Assembly: GCF_022179325.1 (NCBI RefSeq)
Contig: NZ_BPQQ01000058.1
Coordinates: 1 to 64,000 of the forward strand
DNA: 64,000 nucleotides
Source: Methylobacterium isbiliense
GTDB taxonomy: Bacteria > Pseudomonadota > Alphaproteobacteria > Rhizobiales > Beijerinckiaceae
Direction: 5' to 3'
Shown: in pieces, positions 1 to 9,625 of the stretch
Numbering within the stretch: the first letter of the stretch is position 1
How the letters are laid out: every line of letters starts with the position of its first letter
Notes under the pieces: generated by a model
Databases searched by the model: none
What the model was told of the DNA's origin: nothing
What the model saw: the letters and a program-made list of their open reading frames with translations, nothing else
Program-made: the position numbers and the translations under genes

Positions 1-75
1 GATCATCTCGCGCAGCAGGTCCGCGTCGGCGCTCTTCTCCAGCAGGCCGCGCAGGCTCATCATCTCGTCGGTCAT
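1..75 (-). CDS. IS256-family transposase, N-terminal fragment (cut by window start)
   Basis: Only the first 25 codons are inside the window, starting at the ATG complementary to 73-75. The visible peptide (MTDEMMSLRGLLEKSADADL...) matches the characteristic N-terminus of IS256/mutator-type transposases, which begin with MT(D/E)EMM and LLEKSADxDLLREMI. The rest of the gene lies to the left. It belongs to a different IS256 subgroup from the transposase at 563-1783, whose N-terminus is unrelated. Whether the element is intact cannot be judged here. Confidence 0.75.
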   Translation of the reverse strand, partial: MTDEMMSLRGLLEKSADADLLREMI

Positions 76-506
76 CGGAGGTCTCTCGGGTTCGAGGTTG
101 GTGCTCGCAACCCGACCCTACCCGGCAACCGCCGATGACCACCCCGCGAGAGAGCCCGCCTGCTTCAGCGCTGGTATGGGCGCGCAGGCGGGCTCTCTCG
201 CTCCCGTCGAGCTACACCACCTCCAGGGACACGACCCGGAGGATCTCCGCGTGGCACGCCGGAGGCGCGCACCGTGCGGATGACTGTCCATACGCTCTGT
301 TCTCGACGGCTGATCATCCACCTCGCAAGGCGGCTCTCAGCGGAGGGATACTGATCATCGGTATCTACCCGCGGCGTGGAAGCAGGGCGTTTATCCAGCC
401 GCTGAGCGAATGGGCATCACAATCCGCCTGTCGACTGTGTCGCCGCTGCCCTATACCCGCAAAGCGTTCCTCGGTCGCAATTGCCCACATCGCGGCAATG
501 GGCTCA
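76..506. other. Gene-free stretch between two IS256-family elements
   Basis: No reading frame here resembles a protein family. The left part should hold the upstream end of the IS256 element that starts at 75, but I could not place its terminal repeat. The only strong structure is the perfect 17-bp inverted repeat at 147-200, listed separately. The right part, up to 506, is host or older mobile DNA into which the IS256 element at 507 was inserted. Confidence 0.5.
147..200. repeat. Perfect 17-bp inverted repeat with 20-nt loop
   Basis: Bases 147-163 (CGAGAGAGCCCGCCTGC) are the exact reverse complement of 184-200, leaving a 20-base loop. It lies about 70 bp upstream of the IS256 transposase start at 75. 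It may be a sub-terminal or terminal inverted repeat of that element, or a transcriptional stop protecting it from outside readthrough. There is no T-run on either side, so a classical intrinsic terminator is not shown. Confidence 0.7.
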
Positions 507-1824
507 GGGACTGTCAGGAATTTCGTGTGGTGCGGCCATGGTGGACCCGAAGGAGGCTCCCGATGGCACGACGCAAAGCGCCCCGCATCCCTGACGCAAT
601 CCTGGATCAACTCCTGGCCGGCGCCGATCCGAAGAGGGCCTTTGAAGCCGATGGCCTTCTGCACGAGCTGAAGAAGGCCCTGGCCGAGCGGGTGCTCAAC
701 GCCGAGATGGACCATCATCTGGCGGGCGAGGAGACCGGCAACACGCGCAATGGCTACGGTCGCAAGACCGTCACGACCGAGACGGGCTGGATCGAGCTGG
801 CGATCCCCCGCGACCGGCAGGCGACCTTCGACCCGCAGCTGATCGCCCGCTATCAGCGCCGCTTTCCGGGCTTCGACGACAAGATCGTGTTGATGGACGC
901 CCGCGGCATGAGCACCCGGGAGATCGTCTCCCACCTGCGCGAGCTGTACGGCATCGACGTCTCACCCGACCTGATCAGCGCGGTGACCAACGCGGTACTC
1001 GACGAGGTCGCCGCCTGGCAGGCCCGGCCGCTGGAACCGGTCTACCCGATCGTGTTCTTCGACGCCCTGCGGATCAAGGTGCGCGACGAGGGCGTGGTCC
1101 GCAAAAAGGCCGTCCACATTGCGCTCGGCGTGCGCGCCGACGGATCCAAGGAGATCCTCGGCCTGTGGCTGGAGCAGAACGAGGGCGCCAAATTCTGGTT
1201 GCGGGTGATGAACGCGCTGAGGAACCGCGGCGTCGAGGATGTGCTGCTGTCCGTGGTCGATGGCCGGAAGGGCTTCCCCGACGCGATCCGGGCGGTGTTC
1301 CCCGAGGCACTGGTTCAAACCTGCATCGTCCACCTGCTGCGCCACAGCCTCGATTTCGTCCTCTACAAGGACCGCAAGCTCGTGGCGGCCGCGCTGAAGG
1401 ACATCTGTCGAGCTCTCGATGCCGCCGCCGGCGAGGCGGCGCTGTCCGCCTTCGAAATGGGCGAGTGGGGCCGGCGCTACCCGGCCATCGCCCAGAGCTG
1501 GCGACGAGCCTTGAGCGAGGCCGTCCCGTTCTACGCGTTCCCCGGCCAGGTGCGCCGGATCCTCTACACCACGAACGCCATCGAGGCTCTGAACGCCACG
1601 CTGCGCCGGGCCGTGCGCGCCCGCGGTCACGTCCCGACCGACGAGGCCGCGCTGAAGCTACTCTACCTGGTCTTGAGCCGCTCCGAGAAGGCGTGGAAGA
1701 TGGGCCCGCGCGAGTGGGTCATGTCCAAAGCACAGTTCGCCGTGATCTTCGGCGAGCGCTTCACCCGGGCCATGGCGGCCTGATGTTCAACCCGCCGCCC
1801 CTACACGGAATTCCTGACAGTCCC
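507..1824 (+). mobile_element. IS256-family insertion sequence, complete
   Basis: The element is bounded by imperfect terminal inverted repeats of about 29 bp. The left end starts GGGACTGTCAGGAATT at 507 and the right end is its reverse complement finishing at 1824, with a few mismatches after the first 16 bases. One transposase gene (563-1783) fills it. The bases flanking each end do not match, so no target-site duplication is evident, which suggests an old insertion or rearrangement. It cuts the IS66 tnpC remnant that resumes at 1825. Confidence 0.85.
563..1783 (+). CDS. IS256-family (mutator-type) transposase
   Basis: This is a 406-residue DDE transposase of the IS256 family, the usual length, catalysing movement of the surrounding element. 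Typical family blocks are visible: VVDGRKGFPDAI around the second acidic residue, the QTCIVHLLRHSLDFV signature, and YTTNAIEALNATLRR near the C-terminus carrying the last catalytic glutamate. The ATG at 563 is chosen because GGAGG lies 8 bases upstream; the open frame extends further left to 410 but runs into the terminal repeat. The reading frame is intact, so the protein may be active. Confidence 0.93.
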   Translation: MARRKAPRIPDAILDQLLAGADPKRAFEADGLLHELKKALAERVLNAEMDHHLAGEETGNTRNGYGRKTVTTETGWIELAIPRDRQATFDPQLIARYQRRFPGFDDKIVLMDARGMSTREIVSHLRELYGIDVSPDLISAVTNAVLDEVAAWQARPLEPVYPIVFFDALRIKVRDEGVVRKKAVHIALGVRADGSKEILGLWLEQNEGAKFWLRVMNALRNRGVEDVLLSVVDGRKGFPDAIRAVFPEALVQTCIVHLLRHSLDFVLYKDRKLVAAALKDICRALDAAAGEAALSAFEMGEWGRRYPAIAQSWRRALSEAVPFYAFPGQVRRILYTTNAIEALNATLRRAVRARGHVPTDEAALKLLYLVLSRSEKAWKMGPREWVMSKAQFAVIFGERFTRAMAA

Positions 1825-2325
1825 GCGATGCTGACGCCCTGACCGCAGCCGCGCGTAGGACAGAGCCAGGAAGGTCTTCAGGTAGGTCGCCACCGCGTGC
1901 AGCCGCAGACCGACCGGTGCGCCGCACGCCTCCCCCGGCACCAGGGCACCGACGCAGCTGCCACGCGACGAACAACGCACCGCGAGCTGCGGATGCTGGG
2001 TGACGACGGGCGTCACCGCGAGCAGCTCGATCCGCTCGCACACGCTGACGATCTCGGCCGGCAGGTCCGCCGCCAGGGCGCCGCCGCAGCAGGGGCACTG
2101 ACCCGGGCGATGCGCGACGACTTCGTCAGGGGCGGGGCTGTGCGTCCGGCTATGCCCATCGTGACCCGGCTTGGCGCCGCTGGGCTTGGCCTGCTCGCGC
2201 CGCTCCTTGCGGTCGGTGTAAGGCGGCTTGGAAGAGGTGCGCGAAGTCTTCTCCGGGCGCTGCAGCCGCAGCACCAGCTCGATCAGCTCCTCCCGGCTCA
2301 GGCGTTCCAGCTCGCTGCGGCCCAT
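1825..2325 (-). pseudogene. IS66-family transposase (TnpC) N-terminal remnant, cut by IS256
   Basis: About 167 codons of an IS66 TnpC N-terminus are readable. They begin with an ATG at 2325, then the basic segment KTSRTSSKPPYTDRKERREQ, the zinc-binding PCCGGAL block, and the conserved GLRLHAVATYLKTF segment. The match stops where the IS256 element begins (1824), and no continuation is found beyond 507. The catalytic DDE domain is therefore absent and the gene is dead. A second remnant of the same part of TnpC lies at 13,208-13,376 on the other strand. Confidence 0.8.
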
Positions 2326-2530
2326 CTCACGAGGAAATCAGCCCAATCGCCTCCCGGCAAGAGGCGGGGCGAACGCCCTCTCGCTGCCGCGGTTGTGGGT
2401 CACGCCGCGCTCGTGCGCACCCGGCGGGCAATTACGATCCGAGTTTAGCTCTGAACAACAGAGCCCGCGCCAGAGTTACAACCATCCTCCAAAATGCATT
2501 CAGAGCCACATCCGCTCCAGCGACAGGCTT

Positions 2531-3895
2531 TCATTTATCGCTGTCGGACATTTCACCAGATTTATTTGTATCTTCGATACCGAAGGCTGATGCATAGAAT
2601 GGGCGACTCGCCAATTTCATCCACCCATCTACGATAGAACCCATATCAAGAGCAATACCTCCATGTTTTTTGATTACACAGGCATAGTATTTTCCGAAGG
2701 TGCCGGCCGCAATTAGGAAAACTTTACCATCGTGAGGCCGCGCAAGTGAATGCATTACCTCCCAAAATACCTTTGGAAAATGCGAAACACTACTCCTGTT
2801 GACGATATTTGCAAGATGAGGCGCATGATTTTCACTAGGAATTCGGATTATGTCAACATTTTTGACTCCAAACATCTCCTTTACTCTTGCGTCGAGCCCT
2901 TCGAGGCAGGATATAACACTGACGCTCTGCAGCTCCCGCATGATCTCCGCTAGCATGCCGGTTCTATGCAGCTGCAGATGCACATCCTGATTGCAGAGCG
3001 TGATGCAATTGATATTCTCTAGAACGTACCGGTTGATGTTCAATAGGCAGGGAATGGTGCGTTCGGCCGCGATGGAATATTCGTAATCGAGCCAATCCCA
3101 GTAAGCGACACCCAGAATGTCAGCCTGCTCGACGAAGGGCATGAGATGAGCGGTCAGGGCCTCGTACCCGGTCCAAGTCGGATCGAAACTCTCTCCGAGA
3201 AGAAATTTCACCCAGAATCTTCGGCAATAGCCGTAGAGATCTGCGAACCGCCGCTCGTCCTCTGGGTTGACGCGCGCGAAGGTGCCTTCGCCGTCGCCGA
3301 GGCGAACAAGTGCGAAGCCTTGCTGGCTCCGGATGGCCGATTTGATGGCCTGCGCAACCTCCTCGACACTCATCCAGTAGTGCCGCTGACGGATCGCGTC
3401 GGTGATGTAGCGCGCCCTCTCGCGCGGGAACTCCTTCAGGTAGTCGCCGAACCCCCGCATGGCCGCGATCTGGGCGCGGTCGTGGGGGTTCGTGGGCGCG
3501 ATGCGGTCGAGCGCCGCATTGCCTTCGTCCCAACAGCCGTTCGCATAGAACATGTGGGCCAGGAAGACAGCGTAGCTAACGTTGTCCGGCGCTTTGCATG
3601 AGGCCTGAACGGCGCAGGTCAGGGCCTCTCTCAAGCGCCGCTGATAGCGGTGGACCACGGCCAACTCGTAAAAGGCAGCCGCGTAGTCGGGGTTCTTGGA
3701 CAGGAGATGCTTGAACATCTGCTCCGCGACCTCTAGACCTCCCGTCTCCCAGCCGAATTCTTTGCACTCGATGGCCGCGATCAGGATGCTGAAATCGTCG
3801 TAGGCGCTGTAATCGATCGTGCCCGCGTAGGCGACCGGGTTGCCGCTGCGCGACTTCACCAGGGAGACGATTTCCTCGAGGGCCGATTGGGACAT
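2531..3895 (-). CDS. TPR protein with GT-D fold glycosyltransferase domain
   Basis: The protein has 454 residues. The N-terminal 170 residues look like tetratricopeptide-type helices (repeated alanine/tyrosine helices around YAAAFYELAVVHRYQRRL). The C-terminal half starts around residue 180 and contains FALVRLGDGEG, the Asp-Gly-Glu signature of GT-D fold (DUF1792-type) glycosyltransferases, enzymes that add a sugar to a growing glycan or glycoprotein in the cytoplasm. The ATG at 3895 is preferred because GGAGAG precedes it by 5 bases; the frame is open to 4027 without a better site. It lies 147 bp downstream of the giant HAD/GT4 gene on the same strand, so the two probably form one unit. The donor and acceptor sugars cannot be inferred. 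Confidence 0.78.
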   Translation of the reverse strand: MSQSALEEIVSLVKSRSGNPVAYAGTIDYSAYDDFSILIAAIECKEFGWETGGLEVAEQMFKHLLSKNPDYAAAFYELAVVHRYQRRLREALTCAVQASCKAPDNVSYAVFLAHMFYANGCWDEGNAALDRIAPTNPHDRAQIAAMRGFGDYLKEFPRERARYITDAIRQRHYWMSVEEVAQAIKSAIRSQQGFALVRLGDGEGTFARVNPEDERRFADLYGYCRRFWVKFLLGESFDPTWTGYEALTAHLMPFVEQADILGVAYWDWLDYEYSIAAERTIPCLLNINRYVLENINCITLCNQDVHLQLHRTGMLAEIMRELQSVSVISCLEGLDARVKEMFGVKNVDIIRIPSENHAPHLANIVNRSSVSHFPKVFWEVMHSLARPHDGKVFLIAAGTFGKYYACVIKKHGGIALDMGSIVDGWMKLASRPFYASAFGIEDTNKSGEMSDSDK

Positions 3896-4042
3896 GCAAC
3901 TCTCCTGTACGCTCAACCGGTGACGCCCAGCTCGATTGCCCGATCTCGGCACCAGCCTACATCCACCTCCGCTCTCACGGGAACGAACACGCGCTCGCTC
4001 GCCGATGCAGGCAGGGTCCTCTCGCACGCCGCGCGCATCCGA

Positions 4043-7000
4043 TCATCCCGCCAGCATCCTGCCATAGAGCGCGATGAGATCCCGCGACTGGTCGTCCACC
4101 GTCCGCAGGTCGGGCCGGCGCCGGGGGCTGCGCTGATAGGTTTCCGGGTCTGCGTCGATCAGGCGGAGCACGCGCACGAGGTCGTCCGGTCGTGTGACAT
4201 CGATGACGAAGCCGTTCTCGCCCTCGACCACCTCTTCGCCCATGGCACCGAGGCTGCTCGCGACCACCCAGCAGCCGGCGCTCAACGCCTCCCGCGAGAC
4301 AAGCCCGAAGCTTTCGGGCCAGATCGAAGGGGCGAGGACCACGTCGCTCTGCGCGTACATCTCCTCGATCCGTCCGGAGGGGATTTTGCCGACGATGGTG
4401 ACGGGTGTCGTCCCCCAGACCGTGTGCGAGACGTCGCCGTCGTCGCGGAACAGGTCGACGAGCGTGAAGCTCAGGTTGCGGAACTCGTTCTGCCGCAGGG
4501 CGGCCTCGATCAGATAGGCGCCCTTGTGGTGTTGCGTGCCGCCGAGATGCGCCAAGCGGACGCGCGGGCCGGCCGGGGCACGCGCCGCGGTCTTGAGGCG
4601 TGAGACGCCGTTGGGCACGACCTCGACGTCGAAGCCGCAGTCCCGGTAGAGCGCGGCGAAGGGAGCGGAGACCGAGAGCCGCGCTGACGCCGCGGAGAGT
4701 GCGTGACGAAGCTGCGCTCCACGCGACAGGCTTTCTGTCAGTGCGATGCGAGCCGAGTGCGGCTGCGCGAGGAGGTCGCGCGAAGGCATCGCGAGCCGGC
4801 CGTCGTCGTCGATGAGGAAGCTGAAGTCGGACAGCCACCACGCGTCGTGTAGCGTCACGATGTATGGCACGCCCGTCGCTCGGCACGCCTCGGCCACGGC
4901 GACCGAGAGCCTCTGCAAGCAGTGGATGTGCACGAGGTCGGGCTTGAAGGTCTTCAGCACGGTCAGGGTGTGGCGGAACACGGCAGCATTGTACGGACGC
5001 CAGTCCATGTCGATCTCTTGCGGCGTCGCGATGCGCATTACCGGGATGCCCCGATAGGCGTCGACCCGCGACGCACCGGTCCTGTCGTTCTCGTCGTCGG
5101 AGGTCAGGACAGCGAGGTCGAATGCCTCAGGGTGATGGTCGAGGAGGAAGTCGACGTTGTCCTTGAGCACCCGCGTCGCGCCGCCGACCGTCTGGGGTGG
5201 GAAGAACACGTTGGCGAAGAGGATGCGCGGGCGCCGTCGGTCGGGCTCGGGCAAGCGGATGTCGGGCACCCGAGGCGCCATGAGGAGGCGGGCCTCGAAC
5301 CGGGCCCGCACCGCCTGCCCGACGTCCTCGCGCAGGGACGGCTCGTCAACGAAGCGCAACAAGGCGGGCAGGGCCTCCTGCCACGCGGCACTCGCCCCTC
5401 CATCGCTCGTTGCGTCCGCGCCGATGGTCAGCACGGGCAATCCCCAGGCCGCCGCCTCAAGGCGCCCGAGGAGCGGCTCATCTCCTTCCGGCGATGCCTC
5501 AGAACCGAACGCGACGTAGCCGTTCATCTCCTGCAACAACCAGACGGCCGTCGCGTCGGTGGCCCGCAGGTGGGCAGTTCTGAGCCGGGCTCCGAAGCGC
5601 GCGAGGTCTCGCGGCGGCACGGCCGCCTGATCGATCAGGACGGACACCGTCTCACGTTTCGACAGGAGGCCCTCGATCGCCACCCAGGTGCGCGTCATCT
5701 CCTCGCCGGACGCGCCCGGCGACGGGATCCGCACGACCAGCGCCAGGAGGTCGGGGTTCGACCGCGTCCGCCGGACCGCCTGGGCGAGCCGGCCGACCAG
5801 CGCCGCCTTCCCCTCTACCGTCTCCCGCTCGAGGCGCGCGGCCGCTGCCGGCAGGGTCGCCACTCCCCGATCGCACAGGGACATGAAATGGCAGGAGAGG
5901 CGGCTCGTCAGCAGCTTCGCAAGCTGGGGGGAAGCGCTCGTGTCCCGAAACGCGGGCTGCTCGGTGGGGTCGAGAGCGCCTGCCCAGTAGGCGGTCGGGA
6001 TGGACAGCGCACGCGCCGTCCGCACCGCACGAAGCGTCGGCGGACGCGACGACGTCTCATGGAAGACCGCCAGCGAAGCGCCCGGCAGGGCCGCGATGAA
6101 GGCATCGATCCGGCTGTCCGGGAAGACCTCGGCGTCTCGGCCGAGTTCCGCTCCGACCGCTGCCGCGAGGCGCGCCAAGGTCTCGGCCGAGGCATCCTCC
6201 GTCCCGCGGCCGCCGAGGACCACGACGCGGCCGTCCGGCTTGGCAAGCCGCAGCCTCGCGGGGATCTCCTCGTCGATCAGGCGGATCAGTTCAGCCGCCA
6301 CCTTGAGCGCCGCGTGGGTGTCCTCGCCGGCCTGTTCCGCCCGGACGGCATGGCTGAACCAGCTGTCGTACACGTGGTCGCGCACGCGCCGCCATGGCTC
6401 CTTGCCGGCCCAGATCGTCGAGCCCGCCCGGACGAAGTCGAGTGCTTTCGGGACGTAGCCGAGATCAGCCGCGATGCGGGCTCCGTTGATGAAGGACCAG
6501 CGGTCGGGAGTGGGTGCCGCCACGCCGCGCTCGTAGCAGGCGAGGGCGTCGTGGAGACGGTGCTGGCGTGCCGCGATATCCCCGAGCTGATGCCAGATTC
6601 GGCCGGGCGCGCCGCCGCTCTCGAGGGCGTTCTCGAAAGCTTGGCGCGCCTCGTCGAGCCGCCCCTGGTCGCGGGCCCGGCAGCCGACAATCTCCCACAG
6701 GCGCGGTGCGCCAGGTCCCTCGGCGAGATCGGCGTATGCCGTGTAGCTGCTGGCGAAGAAGCGGGCGAGAAGATCGATGCGGTCGGTCTCCCCACCTGCC
6801 TCACCGTAAGGAAGCTGGCGCTCAGCGAAAAGGTCGCACCGGAAGGCCGTCGGGTAGACCCGCTCGCCCACGAGCTGGAACAGCCGATCGTCCTCGCACG
6901 CAGCCTCGCCGTGCCCCGCCCCATGCCACAGCCAGTGCCGGAAAGCCTCCTCCGGCGCGGCCCCGGCCAGTTCCGGATGGCGCCGCAGGTAGTAGGCAGG

Positions 7001-9625
7001 ATCGAACCGGGCGCCGAGCGACAGCGGCGCGAGTCGCGCCACCCCACGGTCGAGGAAGGCCGCGATCGCGTGCGCGCGCGAACGCAGGCGGCCCGCCCAG
7101 GCATGATTGAGCGCCTGGAACTCGCCGACATGCAGGAGACCGAGCCATGCGCCTGGATCGAGGCCCGAGCGGCGGAAGATCAGCTGCCGGGCGGATGCCC
7201 CGCGCTCCCAGGCTGCGTTCTCCGGCGCTGTCAGCCGGACCTCGCCGGAGCGGACCAGTTCCTCGAACTCGGCGTCGATCAGTCCGAAGCCCGGATGGTA
7301 GCTCCGACCCTCGTGGCGACCGAAGGCGAGATAATGTGCCTTGAGCTGCCACTCATGCGCGAAGGGCAGGTCCACGTGGTTCGTCCGGTACGTGTGCGGG
7401 TCGAAATCGGCTGGGAGCGGGCCGTGCTCCCGTTCGAGATCGTCGATGAGCGCCTCCGGCCGCGTGAACCGGCCCTCGCTGCGCCCGAACTCGGCGTAGT
7501 GCCGCCGCAGGGCTTCATCATCCAGCGCGGCGAGATCCGGGTAATGTGCCCGGTAGAAGACGGGATCCAATCCCTCCCGATCGACGGCGCGACGGCCGAT
7601 CCGAATCCGGTTGCGGATGGCGCTCCTGATCGTCCTGACCCTGAACAGGCGCTCAAGCGAGCGCAGGGTCGCCCTGCGCCGGAGCGGAGAAGACGGCCTC
7701 GCCGGTATGGCGGCGGCCTCGTGCGGGGACGGCTGACTCGCGCTTGCGACGAGGGAGCCCGGAATCCAGTAATCCTTGCGCTTCGCAAGCTGGTAGATCT
7801 CCGTTGCCGAAAGATCCGGCCTGACCAAGATCACCGATCGCTTCCGGCCACTGACCGCGTCCTCCTCGTAGATCTCCGCCTGCATCTGCCTGACCGTATC
7901 CAGGTCCGGCGCGGCGAAACGCGCGATCAGCGGGTCGACGAACTGGCCCCAGAACTCCTGGCTCGCCATCCAGAGCAGGACGATGTCCTCCGGCCGGGAC
8001 GCGCACACGCCGAGAATCGTCGTGCCCGGATAAGGGCGAGGCTCGGGCGGTCCGACGTCGTAGTCGGGCTCGACCTTGCCGTCGGTCCTGACATAGCCGC
8101 GCAGGGGACCATAGCTCGGATGTTTGAAGAACATTTCGAGCCACGCGAAGCTGTCGGTCAGAGCGTCCGGCAGCCGCTCGACCGGAAGAATGACCTTGCC
8201 GCCGAATCGGACGTAGGGCTGTGCCAACGGGGCGTTCCGGGCATAGTTCCCGTTGGTCGAAATCAGATCGAGCTCGACCTTCGGTGGCGTCAGCGCTTCC
8301 GGGCGTAAACTTTCTTGGAGAAAAAAGCTGTTGAGATCGCGCGCGACCGTGCCCGAATAGCCGATGTCACACAGGGTGATGTGACGGCTTGCGAAGAGGC
8401 CGACGCTCTCAAGATACTCCTGCGCCAGTCTACGTTTGGTCAGAATCGCATCGCGAATCGGCTCGGCCAAGCCGGCCGCCCGGTAGGCATCGACCACGAC
8501 GGCGGTGTCACGCGACGATTCGTAGGCCTTGTCGTCGAGTCCCGGCGGAACGGCATCGATACCGAGCAGCGCGGAGATCTGCGGCGGGGTCGCTGTGCCG
8601 TGGCAGAGCCAGAACGCGAAGCCTATCGCCTGCGTCAGCCACTCACCTTGGAAGTTCAGGGCGAGCCAGCACGATATCGACCGGCTCAAGAACAGATCTG
8701 ACTTGGCGAAGCGGTCGAAGTACCGGCGGACCAGAGAACAATCCCATCGCTCGAGAAACTCTCGGACGAGAATGCCGTCCCGGCTCATGAAATAGATATG
8801 GTCGGTCTTGTTATTCAGGGCCTTGAATAGCACCTGAAACAGGAAAAGCCTTATCAGATCCGACATTTCCGTATGAATGTTAGGCCGGCGGCCGTAGGCT
8901 GGCCGTTCGATGTGAAGATGCTCGTGCTGCTCGATATGGGTGACCTGCAGGCCAACCATGCGTCCCATCGCGACATCGGAGTGCGGGTTATCGCCGAGAT
9001 GGTGTACATCGCCGGGAGCGACACCGAGGTCGGACAACACATGGGTGAACAGCCGGCCCGTCTGCTTGGTGAGGCCGACATCGACGGAAACGTAGACCTT
9101 TTCGAAGAAGGATAAGATCCCGAGCCGATCGAGGATTGCCTCGATCTGTGCCCGGCCGAAATACATGTCGGAGACGGCAACCAACCGCTTGCCGGCGGCT
9201 TGAAGCCGCTTGAGCAGGTCGTGTGCTCCCGCAACCAGGGCAAAATTCTGCGACTCAAGATCAAATTCGAACGACACGACATCGTCGATGATCGCAGCAT
9301 CGTCGGATGAACGACCCCGCAGCGACGCCAGAGCATGAGACCAGATGACATCGAGGCTCGGCTCTTCCATGGCCGCATGCGGCGACATCTTCAGGAAGTT
9401 GCCGATGTTGTAGCGCGTCAGTGTGAGCTGTCCCGGCGTGAGTGAGCCGCAGCGGCCTAATCGTGCCAAGACATAGGCGCTGACGGTATCGTGCACCTCG
9501 TTGACGGCAAGATATTTTCGCTTGATCAAAGTATCGAATAGATCGAAAGAAACAATCTTAGCGTTGACATCCTCTGAACTCAAAGCAAATAATGAGCTAA
9601 AGTGACTGCCAGATTTAACAGCCAT
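4043..9625 (-). CDS. 1860-residue fusion: HAD-like hydrolase, YPDL repeats, TPR, GT4 glycosyltransferase
   Basis: The domains in order are as follows. Residues 20-230 are HAD-like, with motif I FDLFDTLIK, motif II VAVSDMYF and motif IV HLGDNPHSD. A block follows with YFMSRDGILV, as in COG5610-type capsule-locus proteins. Three YPDL/GR.EGR repeats lie at about 685-775 and 872-910, and TPR-like helices at about 985-1030. Residues 1110-1450 are poorly recognisable and possibly a decayed GT-B fold. A GT4 domain occupies about 1460-1860 (FFPPQTVGGATRVL near its start, then VPNGVS, HKGAYLIEAAL and PSIWPESFGLVSREAL). It probably transfers a sugar onto a surface glycan, with the HAD part acting on a phosphorylated intermediate or as a scaffold. 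The ATG at 9625 has AGAGG upstream; in-frame starts at 9652, 9661 and 9667 lack one. The frame is unbroken and its GC is typical of the host. Confidence 0.85.
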   Translation of the reverse strand: MAVKSGSHFSSLFALSSEDVNAKIVSFDLFDTLIKRKYLAVNEVHDTVSAYVLARLGRCGSLTPGQLTLTRYNIGNFLKMSPHAAMEEPSLDVIWSHALASLRGRSSDDAAIIDDVVSFEFDLESQNFALVAGAHDLLKRLQAAGKRLVAVSDMYFGRAQIEAILDRLGILSFFEKVYVSVDVGLTKQTGRLFTHVLSDLGVAPGDVHHLGDNPHSDVAMGRMVGLQVTHIEQHEHLHIERPAYGRRPNIHTEMSDLIRLFLFQVLFKALNNKTDHIYFMSRDGILVREFLERWDCSLVRRYFDRFAKSDLFLSRSISCWLALNFQGEWLTQAIGFAFWLCHGTATPPQISALLGIDAVPPGLDDKAYESSRDTAVVVDAYRAAGLAEPIRDAILTKRRLAQEYLESVGLFASRHITLCDIGYSGTVARDLNSFFLQESLRPEALTPPKVELDLISTNGNYARNAPLAQPYVRFGGKVILPVERLPDALTDSFAWLEMFFKHPSYGPLRGYVRTDGKVEPDYDVGPPEPRPYPGTTILGVCASRPEDIVLLWMASQEFWGQFVDPLIARFAAPDLDTVRQMQAEIYEEDAVSGRKRSVILVRPDLSATEIYQLAKRKDYWIPGSLVASASQPSPHEAAAIPARPSSPLRRRATLRSLERLFRVRTIRSAIRNRIRIGRRAVDREGLDPVFYRAHYPDLAALDDEALRRHYAEFGRSEGRFTRPEALIDDLEREHGPLPADFDPHTYRTNHVDLPFAHEWQLKAHYLAFGRHEGRSYHPGFGLIDAEFEELVRSGEVRLTAPENAAWERGASARQLIFRRSGLDPGAWLGLLHVGEFQALNHAWAGRLRSRAHAIAAFLDRGVARLAPLSLGARFDPAYYLRRHPELAGAAPEEAFRHWLWHGAGHGEAACEDDRLFQLVGERVYPTAFRCDLFAERQLPYGEAGGETDRIDLLARFFASSYTAYADLAEGPGAPRLWEIVGCRARDQGRLDEARQAFENALESGGAPGRIWHQLGDIAARQHRLHDALACYERGVAAPTPDRWSFINGARIAADLGYVPKALDFVRAGSTIWAGKEPWRRVRDHVYDSWFSHAVRAEQAGEDTHAALKVAAELIRLIDEEIPARLRLAKPDGRVVVLGGRGTEDASAETLARLAAAVGAELGRDAEVFPDSRIDAFIAALPGASLAVFHETSSRPPTLRAVRTARALSIPTAYWAGALDPTEQPAFRDTSASPQLAKLLTSRLSCHFMSLCDRGVATLPAAAARLERETVEGKAALVGRLAQAVRRTRSNPDLLALVVRIPSPGASGEEMTRTWVAIEGLLSKRETVSVLIDQAAVPPRDLARFGARLRTAHLRATDATAVWLLQEMNGYVAFGSEASPEGDEPLLGRLEAAAWGLPVLTIGADATSDGGASAAWQEALPALLRFVDEPSLREDVGQAVRARFEARLLMAPRVPDIRLPEPDRRRPRILFANVFFPPQTVGGATRVLKDNVDFLLDHHPEAFDLAVLTSDDENDRTGASRVDAYRGIPVMRIATPQEIDMDWRPYNAAVFRHTLTVLKTFKPDLVHIHCLQRLSVAVAEACRATGVPYIVTLHDAWWLSDFSFLIDDDGRLAMPSRDLLAQPHSARIALTESLSRGAQLRHALSAASARLSVSAPFAALYRDCGFDVEVVPNGVSRLKTAARAPAGPRVRLAHLGGTQHHKGAYLIEAALRQNEFRNLSFTLVDLFRDDGDVSHTVWGTTPVTIVGKIPSGRIEEMYAQSDVVLAPSIWPESFGLVSREALSAGCWVVASSLGAMGEEVVEGENGFVIDVTRPDDLVRVLRLIDADPETYQRSPRRRPDLRTVDDQSRDLIALYGRMLAG

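Noticed and set aside
4922-8308. An 1128-codon open frame on the plus strand
   Set aside because: It is the antisense shadow of the HAD/GT4 gene. The peptide is rich in Arg, Gly and Pro with no family motifs, while the minus strand carries clear domains.
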